A DNA stretch of 64,000 bases from JBKPNJ01 sp963695705 (lineage in GTDB: Bacteria > Actinomycetota > Actinomycetes > Propionibacteriales > Nocardioidaceae): NCBI GenBank assembly GCA_963695705.1, contig CAVOHB010000009.1:1116001-1180000 (forward strand), read 5' to 3'. Below, piece by piece: positions 35,180 to 43,670 of this stretch. How positions within the stretch are numbered: position 1 is the first letter of the stretch; the number at the start of each line of letters is the position of its first letter. The notes beneath the pieces were generated by a model, which saw only the letters and a list, made by a program, of their open reading frames with translations, was not told the DNA's origin and did no database searches. A program made the translations under genes and the position numbers.

Positions 35180-36604
35180 ATGTTTGCCAACCCAGCCGAG
35201 CTCTTGAAGTACGTCAAGGATGAGGGCGTCGAGTTCGTCGACGTCCGCTTCTGTGACCTGCCGGGCATCATGCAGCACTTCACCGTGCCCGTGTCGTCGT
35301 TCGGCCAGGAGGTCTTCGACGACGGGTTGATGTTCGACGGCTCTTCGATCCGTGGCTTCCAGGCGATTCACGAGTCGGACATGGCATTGTTCCCCGACCC
35401 GACGACGGCGTTCCTCGATCCGTTCCGGGCGGACAAGACGCTGGTGGTCAACTTCTTCATCCACGACCCGCTCACCGGTGAGGCGTACTCTCGCGACCCC
35501 CGCAACATCGCACGCAAGGCCCAGGCGTACCTGAAGAGCACCGGAATCGGCGACAAGGCGTTCTTCGCGCCGGAGGCCGAGTTCTACGTCTTCGACGACG
35601 TGCGCTTCGAGACCAAGCAGAACACCGGGTACTACTCGATCGACTCCGTCGCCGGTGCCTGGAACACCGGGCGCGAGGAGGAGCACGGCAACCAGGGCTA
35701 CAAGGTGAGGTACAAGGGTGGCTACTTCCCCACTCCCCCCGCCGACCACTTCGCCGACCTGCGCGCCACGATCTCCAAGCAGCTCGAGGCCTCGGGACTG
35801 GTCGTGGAACGGCAGCACCACGAGGTCGGGACCGCCGGACAGGCGGAGATCAACTACCGCTTCGACGAGCTGCTGGTCAGTGCCGACAACGTGATGAAGT
35901 TCAAGTACATCGTCAAGCACGTGGCCTGGGACGCCGGTAAGACCGCCACCTTCATGCCGAAGCCGATCTTCGGCGACAACGGCTCGGGAATGCACTGCCA
36001 CCAGTCGCTGTGGGCGGACGACGAACCGCTGTTCTACGACGAGTCGGGCTACGCGGGGCTCTCCGACACCGCGCGTTACTACATCGGCGGCATCCTCGCG
36101 CACGCACCATCTCTGCTGGCCTTCACGAACCCGACCGTCAACTCGTACCACCGCCTGGTCCCTGGGTTCGAGGCGCCGGTCAACCTCGTCTACAGCCAGC
36201 GCAACCGGTCGGCATGCATCCGGATCCCGATCACCGGGTCCAACCCCAAGGCGAAGCGCATCGAGTTCCGGTGCCCCGACCCCTCAGCGAACCCCTACCT
36301 GGCGTTCTCGGCCATGCTGCTCGCCGGTCTCGACGGCATCCGCAACAAGATCGAACCCGCGCAGCCCATCGACAAGGACCTCTACGAGCTGCCGCCCGAT
36401 GAGCACCGGGACGTCAGTACGGTCCCGAGCACACTGTCCGAGGTGCTCCTGGCGCTCGAGTCCGACCACGAGTACCTGCTCGAGGGCGGCGTCTTCACCG
36501 CCGACCTTATCGAGACGTGGATCGAGCTCAAGCGCAAGCAGGAGATCGAGCCGATCTCGCTGCGGCCGACCCCGCACGAGTTTGAGCTCTACTACGACGT
36601 CTAG
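35180..36604 (+). CDS. glnA: Glutamine synthetase type I
   Basis: 474 residues. Makes glutamine from glutamate, ammonia and ATP. The ATG at 35180 has AAGGAGG close upstream. Motifs: FDGSSIRGF, GSGMHCHQSLW, NRSACIRIP, and KDLYELPPDE near residue 401, whose Tyr is the adenylylation site in GSI-beta enzymes. The modifying enzyme glnE is encoded at 46638-49619. Controlled by the GlnR operator upstream. Confidence 0.97.
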   Translation: MFANPAELLKYVKDEGVEFVDVRFCDLPGIMQHFTVPVSSFGQEVFDDGLMFDGSSIRGFQAIHESDMALFPDPTTAFLDPFRADKTLVVNFFIHDPLTGEAYSRDPRNIARKAQAYLKSTGIGDKAFFAPEAEFYVFDDVRFETKQNTGYYSIDSVAGAWNTGREEEHGNQGYKVRYKGGYFPTPPADHFADLRATISKQLEASGLVVERQHHEVGTAGQAEINYRFDELLVSADNVMKFKYIVKHVAWDAGKTATFMPKPIFGDNGSGMHCHQSLWADDEPLFYDESGYAGLSDTARYYIGGILAHAPSLLAFTNPTVNSYHRLVPGFEAPVNLVYSQRNRSACIRIPITGSNPKAKRIEFRCPDPSANPYLAFSAMLLAGLDGIRNKIEPAQPIDKDLYELPPDEHRDVSTVPSTLSEVLLALESDHEYLLEGGVFTADLIETWIELKRKQEIEPISLRPTPHEFELYYDV

Positions 36605-36626
36605 CTCGAACTCGTGATCCAGCAGC

Positions 36627-36655
36627 CCTCCCGCTGATCGGCGATCGGCGGGAGG
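36627..36655 (+). terminator. Terminator hairpin after glnA
   Basis: CCTCCCGC (36627-36634) pairs with GCGGGAGG (36648-36655), 13-base loop, 22 bases after the glnA stop and before the convergent gene ending at 36690. No T run. Confidence 0.65.
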
Positions 36656-36689
36656 CGGGTCCCGGGAGATCGTGCGGTGCGGCCAGCCC

Positions 36690-37169
36690 TCACCCAGTCA
36701 CGGCCGAGCGGACACGCTCGATCATGTCTCTCTCACGCTGGCTCACCTGCTCGGCCCCGATGCCCATGAAGCCGCCCTCCTTGGCCGCGTCGGCTGCTGC
36801 CTGTGCCGACTGGACGATCCAGCCGGCGAACGCGGCAGTCTCCTCCGGATCGGCCTTGGCCCGCACGAGCTCTTGCACCTCGCGCAGCTCGTCGAGCACC
36901 TGCTCGCCCGGCGGCTTCCCGCCCCCGGGCTTGTAGCCCTTCAGCGGGTTGTGGCGTTGTTGGACGCTCGCCTGGATGTCCAGTGCGACCTCACTGAGGA
37001 GCTGCTCCCGGCTCGGTGGGTTCGTGGCCGACTTCATGCTGGCCATCGACTCCTTCGTGGCCTCGATCGGACCGCCCGGGTCGGCGAGGGTGATGGCCAT
37101 CCCGGCCACGAACGGCGCGCGCACGATCCTCGCCCATTCCTGCTCGTCGAAGTCGTCCTTCGTCGTCAC
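36690..37169 (-). CDS. Conserved hypothetical protein, 159 residues
   Basis: Soluble, mainly helical. Contains EWARIVRAPFVAGMAITLAD, GPIEATKESM, and AAFAGWIVQSAQAAADAAKE with GGFMGIGAEQVS near the C terminus. I recognise similar uncharacterised proteins in Streptomyces but no function. GTG start with AAGGAAGG upstream. Confidence 0.8.
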   Translation of the reverse strand: MTTKDDFDEQEWARIVRAPFVAGMAITLADPGGPIEATKESMASMKSATNPPSREQLLSEVALDIQASVQQRHNPLKGYKPGGGKPPGEQVLDELREVQELVRAKADPEETAAFAGWIVQSAQAAADAAKEGGFMGIGAEQVSQRERDMIERVRSAVTG

Positions 37170-37222
37170 AGCTTGTCCTTCCTTCGGTGTCCTGTCCCCA
37201 AGATGGCCGAACGGAGTTCTGG

Positions 37223-37249
37223 GCGGTTCACCCCACCAGGGTGAACCGC
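37223..37249. terminator. Perfect 11-bp hairpin
   Basis: GCGGTTCACCC (37223-37233) and GGGTGAACCGC (37239-37249) with a 5-base loop. It lies upstream of the gene starting at 37169 and downstream of the HTH gene ending at 37532, both on the minus strand. It could terminate the latter or sit in the leader of the former. Confidence 0.5.
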
Positions 37250-37330
37250 GCGTGGGACGACGCCGCTACCCACAGGTGGAGAGCCACGCCGTAGGTCCAT
37301 CTGTCGATTGGCATGCGCAGTCCGGCACGA

Positions 37331-37358
37331 TGTCGGATCGCGGAAGTAAGTGTCGGAT
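37331..37358 (+). repeat. Tandem TGTCGGAT units, set 3
   Basis: TGTCGGAT at 37331 and 37351, 20 bases apart, each followed by CG. Same period as the two sets near 22 kb. Directly followed by the 13-bp hairpin at 37367. The gene-free stretch 37170-37531 consists mostly of this repeat material. Confidence 0.6.
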
Positions 37359-37366
37359 CGGCGATC

Positions 37367-37407
37367 TGCGGAGGATGTTCGTCACCACGGACGTAACATC
37401 CTCCGCA
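37367..37407 (+). repeat. GGAGGATGTT hairpin module, copy 1
   Basis: TGCGGAGGATGTT (37367-37379) pairs perfectly over 13 bp with AACATCCTCCGCA (37395-37407). The stem continues with CGTC/GACG around an ACCACG loop and one bulged T. A reverse-strand relative with the same loop and inner stem is at 55391-55431, next to the third pseudoknot copy. Confidence 0.7.
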
Positions 37408-37444
37408 AACCCGCCTACCAGCACCCCCGGGCTCGCTCGTGAGG

Positions 37445-37485
37445 GTGGGGAAACTTCTAGCGCCCAGGGCGCCAAGAGTTCCCAC
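37445..37485 (+). repeat. AGCGCCCAGG hairpin module, copy 2
   Basis: GTGGGGAAACTTCTAGCGCC pairs imperfectly with GGCGCCAAGAGTTCCCAC across the AGCGCCCAGG core; CTGGTGTCGG follows. Same architecture as 22081-22117. Ends 47 bases from the stop of the HTH gene. Confidence 0.6.
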
Positions 37486-37531
37486 CACCACCTCCTGCTG
37501 GTGTCGGGAGCCATGCAGCATGTCCGGAGGG

Positions 37532-37750
37532 CTAGCTGTTCCGGCGGGTGAACTCCTCCACCGGACGTCCCAGCCACTGAGTCAGGGAGAGGATGCCGTC
37601 GGTCTCGAACCTTCCGTTGGCCCGCAGTCGCCGGATGGTCCCGATGTTCACACCCGCCTCGGCGGCGACCTGATTCCACGTCAGCCCGCGGCGCGCTCTG
37701 TCCGCGTCGAGGGCGGCGTACAGGGCCGGCGGGTCCAAGCGGCGCACCAT
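37532..37750 (-). CDS. Small XRE-type helix-turn-helix regulator
   Basis: 72 residues, almost only a DNA-binding domain: RRGLTWNQVAAEAGVNIGTI with recognition helix GTIRRL, then LTQWLGRPVEEF. Starts at ATG 37750, 147 bases from the divergent membrane-protein gene, so it probably controls both directions of this small cassette. Flanked on its 3' side by intergenic repeats. Confidence 0.8.
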   Translation of the reverse strand: MVRRLDPPALYAALDADRARRGLTWNQVAAEAGVNIGTIRRLRANGRFETDGILSLTQWLGRPVEEFTRRNS

Positions 37751-37897
37751 CAGATCGTATGCAACCCAGCCAGCCGGGAGTCGGCTGCCGGAACCCTGCA
37801 CAAGCACGATAAAGATGGACGTCCAGTGGCGCACAGAAGTCCCAGCGAGGTGGCAGACTGCCGCCCGGGACCGGGCCAGCACCGAGGGGACGACGTG

Positions 37898-38257
37898 ATG
37901 AGTGCACTGATCGCCGAAGCCGGCGTCTCGCACCAGAATGTCATCACGGCGTTCCTCGGCGCATCGGCCGGCTTCGGTGGGCTGACGCTGGTGTTCCTCG
38001 GGCTGGTCGTCTCCAGTCTGCAGGGGTTCGCACCCGGCACATCGGCGGAGGTCACCGGGCCCTACAGGCGTCCAGCGGTCACCGTGCTGGCCGCGTTCGC
38101 GGTCAGCCTCCTGTCGTGCGCTCTGGCGGCGACCTGGCTGCTGATGGGCGGCAACAGCGTGATCTACGGCATTACCGCGATCGTGTTCTTCATCCAACTC
38201 GCGATGGTCGCCGCCGCTGCGGTCCACGTGCTCACCCGCGTTCTCTGGGTGCGCTGA
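37898..38257 (+). CDS. Small membrane protein, four hydrophobic segments
   Basis: 119 residues, not recognised. Hydrophobic segments at about residues 17-41, 61-83, 87-107 and 108-117, the last two nearly continuous. ATG at 37898. Ends one base before the next gene, so co-expression is likely. Divergent from the XRE regulator. Could be a channel-like or anchoring component; no function assigned. Confidence 0.7.
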   Translation: MSALIAEAGVSHQNVITAFLGASAGFGGLTLVFLGLVVSSLQGFAPGTSAEVTGPYRRPAVTVLAAFAVSLLSCALAATWLLMGGNSVIYGITAIVFFIQLAMVAAAAVHVLTRVLWVR

Positions 38258-38258
38258 C

Positions 38259-38603
38259 ATGGCCCTGACCGCCGAGGACTACGAGTCGCTGCAGGCCGCG
38301 GGGCTCACCGGCCTCTTCGAGGACAACCGGCCGCTCTTCACCGAGATGGCGCAGAACGCGTTCGAGTACGCGAGAACCTTCGTCATCCCTACCGGGCAGA
38401 AGGTAAGGGTGGATGATGTCAACCAGGCCCTGGAACCAGCGCTGCGGGTGTCGCATCCGCTGAAGAACTACCTGGCGGAGAAGAAGCTCACGCAGCAGTA
38501 CTGGTACACCCGCTTCGGCGGCCTGGTCCTGGACGAACTCTGGGAGGCGTTGAACCGTGACCACGAAGAGCAAGACGAAGAGCAAGACGCTGCCGACTCT
38601 TGA
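38259..38603 (+). CDS. Uncharacterised soluble protein, 114 residues
   Basis: Starts MALTAEDYESLQAAGLTGLF; contains FVIPTGQKVRVDDVNQALEP and QQYWYTRFGGLVLDELWEAL; the tail is very acidic (DHEEQDEEQDAADS). One base after the membrane-protein stop. No family recognised. The overlap of 47 bases with the next gene suggests tight coupling. Confidence 0.7.
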   Translation: MALTAEDYESLQAAGLTGLFEDNRPLFTEMAQNAFEYARTFVIPTGQKVRVDDVNQALEPALRVSHPLKNYLAEKKLTQQYWYTRFGGLVLDELWEALNRDHEEQDEEQDAADS

Positions 38604-38748
38604 TCTGACGCAGGCGCAGCGCTACATCGACCGGGTGATCGAGATCCATCGACGCCACGGCGTGACCAGTCCCGTCTCGGACACCGCCTACCGTCGAGCG
38701 GTCAGCGAAGCAGCGCTCGCGTTCCGGCGGTTGCAGCCCAACCGCTGA
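38557..38748 (+). CDS. Small basic protein, 63 residues
   Basis: GTG start inside the end of the preceding gene, in another frame. Lys/Thr/Ser-rich first 12 residues, then a predicted helical hairpin (TQAQRYIDRVIEIHRRHG and TAYRRAVSEAALAFRRL). Basic, while its partner's tail is acidic, so the two could bind each other. Unknown function. Confidence 0.6.
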   Translation: MTTKSKTKSKTLPTLDLTQAQRYIDRVIEIHRRHGVTSPVSDTAYRRAVSEAALAFRRLQPNR

Positions 38749-38820
38749 CGACCGGTTCGAGGCGTCCCACTGCGGCTCGGCGAGCGAGCCTGCCGACCGA
38801 AGGCGGGTAGCGTTCGACCC

Positions 38821-38928
38821 GTGATCGAGTGTGACAACTGCCACCAGGCCTTCGAGCCGGTCCGCACGCGCTGGCTCTGTCCCCACTGCAAGTGGAAGGC
38901 GTCCTGCTGCGAAGGCGAACCGCAGTAA
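38821..38928 (+). CDS. 35-residue zinc-ribbon miniprotein
   Basis: A short frame reading VIECDNCHQAFEPVRTRW then LCPHCKWKASCCEGEPQ. Two CxxC knuckles (CDNC, CPHC) about 13 residues apart make a zinc ribbon, with an extra CC near the end. TAGCGT at 38808-38813 lies seven bases before the GTG, a leaderless arrangement seen for several genes here. I believe similar miniproteins exist in other actinobacteria, role unknown. Confidence 0.6.
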   Translation: MIECDNCHQAFEPVRTRWLCPHCKWKASCCEGEPQ

Positions 38929-39149
38929 CCCCTCGCACTCGCGCGGTTGCGGAAGGTGTTGTGAAAACCTCAGCGCCCCGCTGGCAACCGCCGCAGCAGC
39001 GCCCGATCCTCGCCGGGATGGCGGCGATCGCTGTCCATCTTGAGCCAAGCGCCAACGGTTCGACTTGCTTGCTTGCGTCCGCCGTGTTTGGCTTGACGGG
39101 TGGTCGAGCAGTCGCGCCACACCGGCTCCAGTTGGACTGGTGGTGGCAC

Positions 39150-39956
39150 ATGGCTGCACGCACCCACACCGAGGGTCTCGGCGACCTCGCGGACAAGATC
39201 GACGATGACTACCACGATGAGTCGCGCGCCGAGATAAGTCGACGGCTGCTGGACCAGGCCGCGCGCTCGGAGGGAATCGAGCGCCAGCGACTCCACGACG
39301 AGGTCGTGATCCTCAACATGGACGTGGCGAAATCCATCGCTCTGCGCTACCGGGATCGCGGGGAGCCCAGCGAGGACCTGCTCCAAGTCGCCTATCTCGG
39401 CCTTCTCAAGGCCGTGCGTGGCTTCGACACGGAGTTCGGCAAGGACTTCCTGTCCTACGCGGTGCCGACGATCTCAGGAGAGGTCAAGCGGTACTTTCGC
39501 GACTGCGCGTGGACGGTTAGGCCCACTCGCAGCGTTCAGGAGCTGCAGGCAAAGATCTCGACGGCGTCGGCGACGCTTGCCCAACAGCTGCGTCGCTCCC
39601 CCACACCGGCGCAGATCGCGGACCACCTCGGAGTAGAGCCGGTGCAGGTGACCGAGGCCATGGCTGCGAACGGATGCTTCACGCCCACCTCGATCGACGC
39701 CGGCGCGGATGGGGAAACCGCCACCGTCGCCGACCGCCTCGGTGGCGAGGACCGCGACCTGAGACGCGCCGAAGCCCGGCTCACGGTGGAGCCCTTGTTC
39801 CGCGAACTGCCTGCGCGCGACCGCCGGATCGTGGAGCTGAGGTTCTTCCGGGGCTATACCCAGGACCAGATCGCCAAGGACATCGGCGTGACCCAGATGC
39901 AGGTGTCGAGACTGCTGACCCGGATACTGGCCAACTTCCGGACCCAGCTCGCCTGA
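39150..39956 (+). CDS. RNA polymerase sigma factor, SigB/SigF type
   Basis: 268 residues. Region 2 with SEDLLQVAYLGLLKAVRGFD and FLSYAVPTISGEVKRYFRD; region 3; region 4 with IVELRFFRGYTQDQIAKDIG and QMQVSRLL. This is the general-stress / sporulation-like group of actinobacteria. ATG 39150 (MAARTHTEG) is preferred to longer in-frame starts whose sequence is not sigma-like. No anti-sigma factor gene is adjacent. The hemerythrin gene 85 bases downstream may be a target. Confidence 0.88.
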   Translation: MAARTHTEGLGDLADKIDDDYHDESRAEISRRLLDQAARSEGIERQRLHDEVVILNMDVAKSIALRYRDRGEPSEDLLQVAYLGLLKAVRGFDTEFGKDFLSYAVPTISGEVKRYFRDCAWTVRPTRSVQELQAKISTASATLAQQLRRSPTPAQIADHLGVEPVQVTEAMAANGCFTPTSIDAGADGETATVADRLGGEDRDLRRAEARLTVEPLFRELPARDRRIVELRFFRGYTQDQIAKDIGVTQMQVSRLLTRILANFRTQLA

Positions 39957-40041
39957 TACGAAGGAACAGCTCAGCCCGTCTGCCGCCCGGCTTGCGTCGT
40001 CGTTGCCCGGGTAATCACATCCCCGTTCGAAGGAGTCCACC

Positions 40042-40542
40042 TTGTCCACCGACGCCATCGTCCTGCTCAAGCAGGATCACCAGGAGATTCGCAAGCTGTT
40101 CCGGCAGTTCCAGTCCGCAGGCGAGCGAGCGGTCAAGCAGAAGGGCTCGATCGTCGACCGGATCCTCGAGCTGCTCACCGTGCACACCTACATCGAGAAC
40201 GAGTGCATGTATCCCCGGGTGCGGGCACTTGTCCCGGAACTCGAGGACGACGTACTGGAGTCCTACGAGGAACACCACGTGGCAGACGTCTTGTGCATGG
40301 AGCTCGCGGCGATGAAGCCTGAGCACGAGAGGTTCGACGCAAAGACCACAGTGCTGATCGAGTCGGTGACCCATCACATGGAGGAAGAGGAGACGGACTG
40401 GTTTCCAGAGGTACGCAGTGCACTTGGGCGCAAGCAGCTTCAGGAGATCGGTGCCGAGATGCTCAAGCTCAAGAAGTCGGCGCCCCGGCGTCCGACCCAG
40501 CCAGGGGCGATCAAGAAGGCCATCGACGCCGTCATCGCCTGA
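40042..40542 (+). CDS. Hemerythrin HHE-domain protein
   Basis: 166 residues. Di-iron four-helix bundle with ligands in LLKQDHQEIRKLF, HTYIENECMYP, EEHHVADVL and HHMEEEETDWFP. Probably binds O2, NO or handles iron/oxidative stress. TTG start supported by GAAGGAG seven bases upstream. Lys/Pro-rich tail from residue 140. Follows the sigma-factor gene in the same direction. Confidence 0.88.
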   Translation: MSTDAIVLLKQDHQEIRKLFRQFQSAGERAVKQKGSIVDRILELLTVHTYIENECMYPRVRALVPELEDDVLESYEEHHVADVLCMELAAMKPEHERFDAKTTVLIESVTHHMEEEETDWFPEVRSALGRKQLQEIGAEMLKLKKSAPRRPTQPGAIKKAIDAVIA

Positions 40543-40717
40543 GCGCGCCTGCCCCGCGAACGCCGATCTCGAGCGCGTGGGGAGCGCCCCCCGGCTCGCT
40601 GTTTGACCGGGGAACGCTCGAAGGCTCCGTACCTGATCGGCCTCCCTGCCAAACCCCTCCGGGTCGATGCCCGCGCGGATGACACCGGATGCGGCGACGG
40701 CCGGTACCTTGGCGCTC

Positions 40718-41479
40718 GTGCAGCGACCCTCGGTTGACCACATCACCGGTCCCGATGTCGCGCGCGACCTCGTCCTGATCGCGCACGGTGGTCAGGACCG
40801 CTCCCTGGCCGAGCCGCACGGTCGACGGCCGGCGCTGCTGCGGATGTGGCCCTTCGCTCGGGTGGCGCATCGCGCCGCTCCCGAAGCAACGATCGGGCTG
40901 CTGCGCTACCGGTATCGGGGATGGAACGATTCGCACGCCCACGCTGCCGAGGACCTGAGGACGGCGCTGGACAGAGTCGCCACAGACGTCGAACGGGTCA
41001 TCCTCATCGGGCACTCCATGGGTGGGCGTGCGGTTCTGCGCGTGGGCGAGCATCCGCGGGTCGTGGGGATCCTGGCGCTCGCCCCGTGGCTGCCTTCGGG
41101 GGAACCGCTGCCCGGTCTGGCCGGCCGGAGAGTGGTCTTGGCCCACGGCGACGCCGACCGGATGACCGACCCGCGGCTGTCGGGCGCGTTCGCCGCCCGG
41201 CTTCGGTCCGCGGGCGTGCCGATAGCCAGCATCCGGATCGCCGGGGAGACCCATGGCCTGCTGCAGCGCTACGACGACGTCGATGAGCTTGTCCGGCGGT
41301 TCGTCGCCACGATGGTCACCCTGGTCAGTCCCGACCCCTTTCTGGACTCCGTCACCAGCGCCGATCCGGCACACGGATCCGACCAGCTGCCCCTGTGGAA
41401 CCAGCCTCGCGGGAAGGTTTCCGCCATCGCCGCAGTGGCGGCGGCCCGGCTGCGGTTCGCCCGGCTCGGCCGCCGCTGA
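40718..41479 (+). CDS. Alpha/beta hydrolase
   Basis: 253 residues. Oxyanion region LVLIAHGGQD, nucleophile elbow GHSMGG, acid in AHGDADRM, and His in ETHGLL: a complete triad. The GTG at 40718 is chosen because TACCTT lies seven bases upstream (leaderless type); an ATG at 40667 would add 17 residues. Substrate unknown. It precedes the flavoprotein-DUF1365-cyclopropane synthase operon by 179 bases. Confidence 0.78.
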   Translation: MQRPSVDHITGPDVARDLVLIAHGGQDRSLAEPHGRRPALLRMWPFARVAHRAAPEATIGLLRYRYRGWNDSHAHAAEDLRTALDRVATDVERVILIGHSMGGRAVLRVGEHPRVVGILALAPWLPSGEPLPGLAGRRVVLAHGDADRMTDPRLSGAFAARLRSAGVPIASIRIAGETHGLLQRYDDVDELVRRFVATMVTLVSPDPFLDSVTSADPAHGSDQLPLWNQPRGKVSAIAAVAAARLRFARLGRR

Positions 41480-41658
41480 CGCCGACGGCCGAACGGCTTC
41501 GCTCGCCACCAATCCATATCGCCGACGGCTGCGAATACGTGGTGAAGCCGCAACCACAGCTAGCGACGCAGTTGCTACCGATCCCTGAGGAACCATCCGG
41601 TGCGTACGACCTCCCGACAGTTGGACCCTGACATGCCGCCCACCGCCGGCGGGGTGGT

Positions 41659-42930
41659 GTGACTCGCGACGGCCGGCGGGTCGCTGTTGTCGGCGCCGGG
41701 GTCTCGGGCCTGACCGCCGCGTACCTTCTCCGGCACAGCCACGAGGTGACGCTGTTCGAGGCCGACACCCGGCTCGGAGGGCACGCGCACACCCACAACC
41801 TGGTGGACTCCCGGGGACACGCGCAGGCGGTCGACTCCGGGTTCATCGTGCACAACGACCGGACCTACCCGTTTCTGCGCAGGCTCTTCGCCGAGCTCGA
41901 CATCGAGGTTCGCCCTACCGAGATGAGCATGAGCATCTCGTGCCAGGAGTGCGGCCTGGAATACGCCGGAGGTCGAGGGCTGCGCGGCGTTCTCGCGCAG
42001 CGACGACGGACACTGGATGCCCGGTTCGGCGCGATGCTCGTCGCCGTCAAACGCTTTCAGCGGGCTGCGAGCAGCTTCCTGAGCCGCAGCGCGGACGACG
42101 ACCTGACCTCCTACGGCGACTTCCTGCGTCTGCACCGGTTCTCGCCCTACTTCGTCACGCACTACGCCATCCCCCTGGTGGCCTGCGTCTGGTCATCTGG
42201 TCACGAGAACGCCACCCGCTACCCGGCGCGATACCTCTTCGAGTTCCTCCGCCACCACGGCATGCTGCAGTTGAGTGGATCACCGACCTGGTACACGGTG
42301 GTGGGCGGGTCGGGCCGGTACGTCTCCAAGATCCGGGACTCGCTGCCGGCCGCCCGCGAGGCAACCGCTGTACGCGCCGTCACCCGCAAGCCGGACGCAG
42401 TCGAGCTGCACGACAGTCGTGGCCAACTGCACACCGTCGACCAGGTCATCATCGCCACCCACGCCGACCAGGCGCTGGCCCTCCTCACCGATCCCACCGA
42501 TCTGGAGGCCGGGGTGCTCTCGGCGTTCGACTACTCCGCGAACGCGACGGTGCTGCACACCGACGCCTCGCTGTTGCCGACGGCGCGACAAGCCAGGGCA
42601 TCATGGAACTATGCGATGCGCTCGTGTTCGGAGCTCAGCAAACGACCCGTGGTGAGCTACTGGATGAACCGGCTGCAGGGCCTCGCCGCCAGTGACGACT
42701 ACATCGTCACCCTGAATGCCAGCGAGCGGATCGACCCGGACCGGGTGCTCGCCGAGATGACCTACACGCATCCGATCTACACCGCCGAGTCGGTGAGTGC
42801 GCAGCACTACCTGCCGCGGCTGAACACCGACCAGACCGTCTTCGCCGGCGCATACCACGGGTGGGGCTTCCACGAGGACGGCTGTCGTTCCGGGGTCACT
42901 GCCGCCCGAGCCTGCGGAGTGACGTGGTGA
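41659..42930 (+). CDS. FAD-dependent oxidoreductase of the cyclopropane-lipid cluster
   Basis: 423 residues. FAD motif VAVVGAGVSGLTAAYLLR with Glu in LFEADTRLGGHAHTH. NAD(P)/FAD-binding amine-oxidase-like family regularly found with DUF1365 and cyclopropane synthase genes; probably modifies unsaturated acyl chains, but the reaction is not established. GTG start. Overlaps the DUF1365 gene by GTGA. Confidence 0.85.
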   Translation: MTRDGRRVAVVGAGVSGLTAAYLLRHSHEVTLFEADTRLGGHAHTHNLVDSRGHAQAVDSGFIVHNDRTYPFLRRLFAELDIEVRPTEMSMSISCQECGLEYAGGRGLRGVLAQRRRTLDARFGAMLVAVKRFQRAASSFLSRSADDDLTSYGDFLRLHRFSPYFVTHYAIPLVACVWSSGHENATRYPARYLFEFLRHHGMLQLSGSPTWYTVVGGSGRYVSKIRDSLPAAREATAVRAVTRKPDAVELHDSRGQLHTVDQVIIATHADQALALLTDPTDLEAGVLSAFDYSANATVLHTDASLLPTARQARASWNYAMRSCSELSKRPVVSYWMNRLQGLAASDDYIVTLNASERIDPDRVLAEMTYTHPIYTAESVSAQHYLPRLNTDQTVFAGAYHGWGFHEDGCRSGVTAARACGVTW

Positions 42931-43670
42931 GCTCCACACTTCCGACGCTGCCCGCTCTGATCGACGGCACCGTCTTCCACACACGCCGCTCCCCGTTCAA
43001 GCACGCCTTCCGCTATCGGGCGTACCAGTGGCTGGTGGACCTCGACCACCTGCCCCGGCTTCCGATCGCGCTCCGTCCGTTCGCGTCGTTCCGCCCCGCG
43101 GACCATTTCGGTGACCCCGATCGCTCGATCAAGGACAACGTGCTGCGCTTCCTGCAGCTGCACGACGTCGACCTTTCCGGCGGCCGTGTCCTGATGCTCG
43201 CGAACGCCCGCGTGTTGGGCCACGTCTTCGATCCACTGAGCGTCTTCTGGTGCTTCGACGCCGACGGTCGGCTCGTCCGCATCATCGCGGAGGTGCACAA
43301 CACCTACAGCGAGCGCCATGCGTATCTGCTGAACCCCGATGCCACGGGCAGGGCCAGGGTCGACAAGGCGCTCTATGTTTCGCCGTTCTTCAACGTCGAC
43401 GGCCACTACGAGCTGCAGTTCAGCATGTCCGACCAGCGGGTACGCACCACCGTGACGCTCCGCCATGGCGAGGACATCCCGTTCAGTGCCACGTTCACCG
43501 GCAGGGTGGCCCCGTACAGGCCCGGAGCGTTCACCCGGCTGCTGGTCCAGCGGCCGCTGATGACCCAGCGAGTGAGCCTGCTCATCCGGCTGCACGGCGT
43601 TCGTCTGTGGAGTCGCGGGCTCAAGGTGCGCGCACGACCGTTGCACCGGCACCAGGAAGGCGTTCGATGA
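42927..43670 (+). CDS. DUF1365 protein
   Basis: 247 residues. Contains GTVFHTRRSPFKHAFRYR, FDPLSVFWCFD, EVHNTYSERHAY and KALYVSPFFNVDGHYE, characteristic of DUF1365. GTG at 42927 gives the 4-bp overlap with the upstream gene and another ATGA overlap with the synthase gene downstream. Function unknown; always seen with fatty-acyl modification genes. Confidence 0.87.
   Translation: MSSTLPTLPALIDGTVFHTRRSPFKHAFRYRAYQWLVDLDHLPRLPIALRPFASFRPADHFGDPDRSIKDNVLRFLQLHDVDLSGGRVLMLANARVLGHVFDPLSVFWCFDADGRLVRIIAEVHNTYSERHAYLLNPDATGRARVDKALYVSPFFNVDGHYELQFSMSDQRVRTTVTLRHGEDIPFSATFTGRVAPYRPGAFTRLLVQRPLMTQRVSLLIRLHGVRLWSRGLKVRARPLHRHQEGVR

Noticed and set aside
34700..36151. 504-codon minus-strand frame over glnA
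   Set aside because: Shadow of glnA joined to an RDD gene shadow; the true RDD gene is 34560-34991 in another frame.
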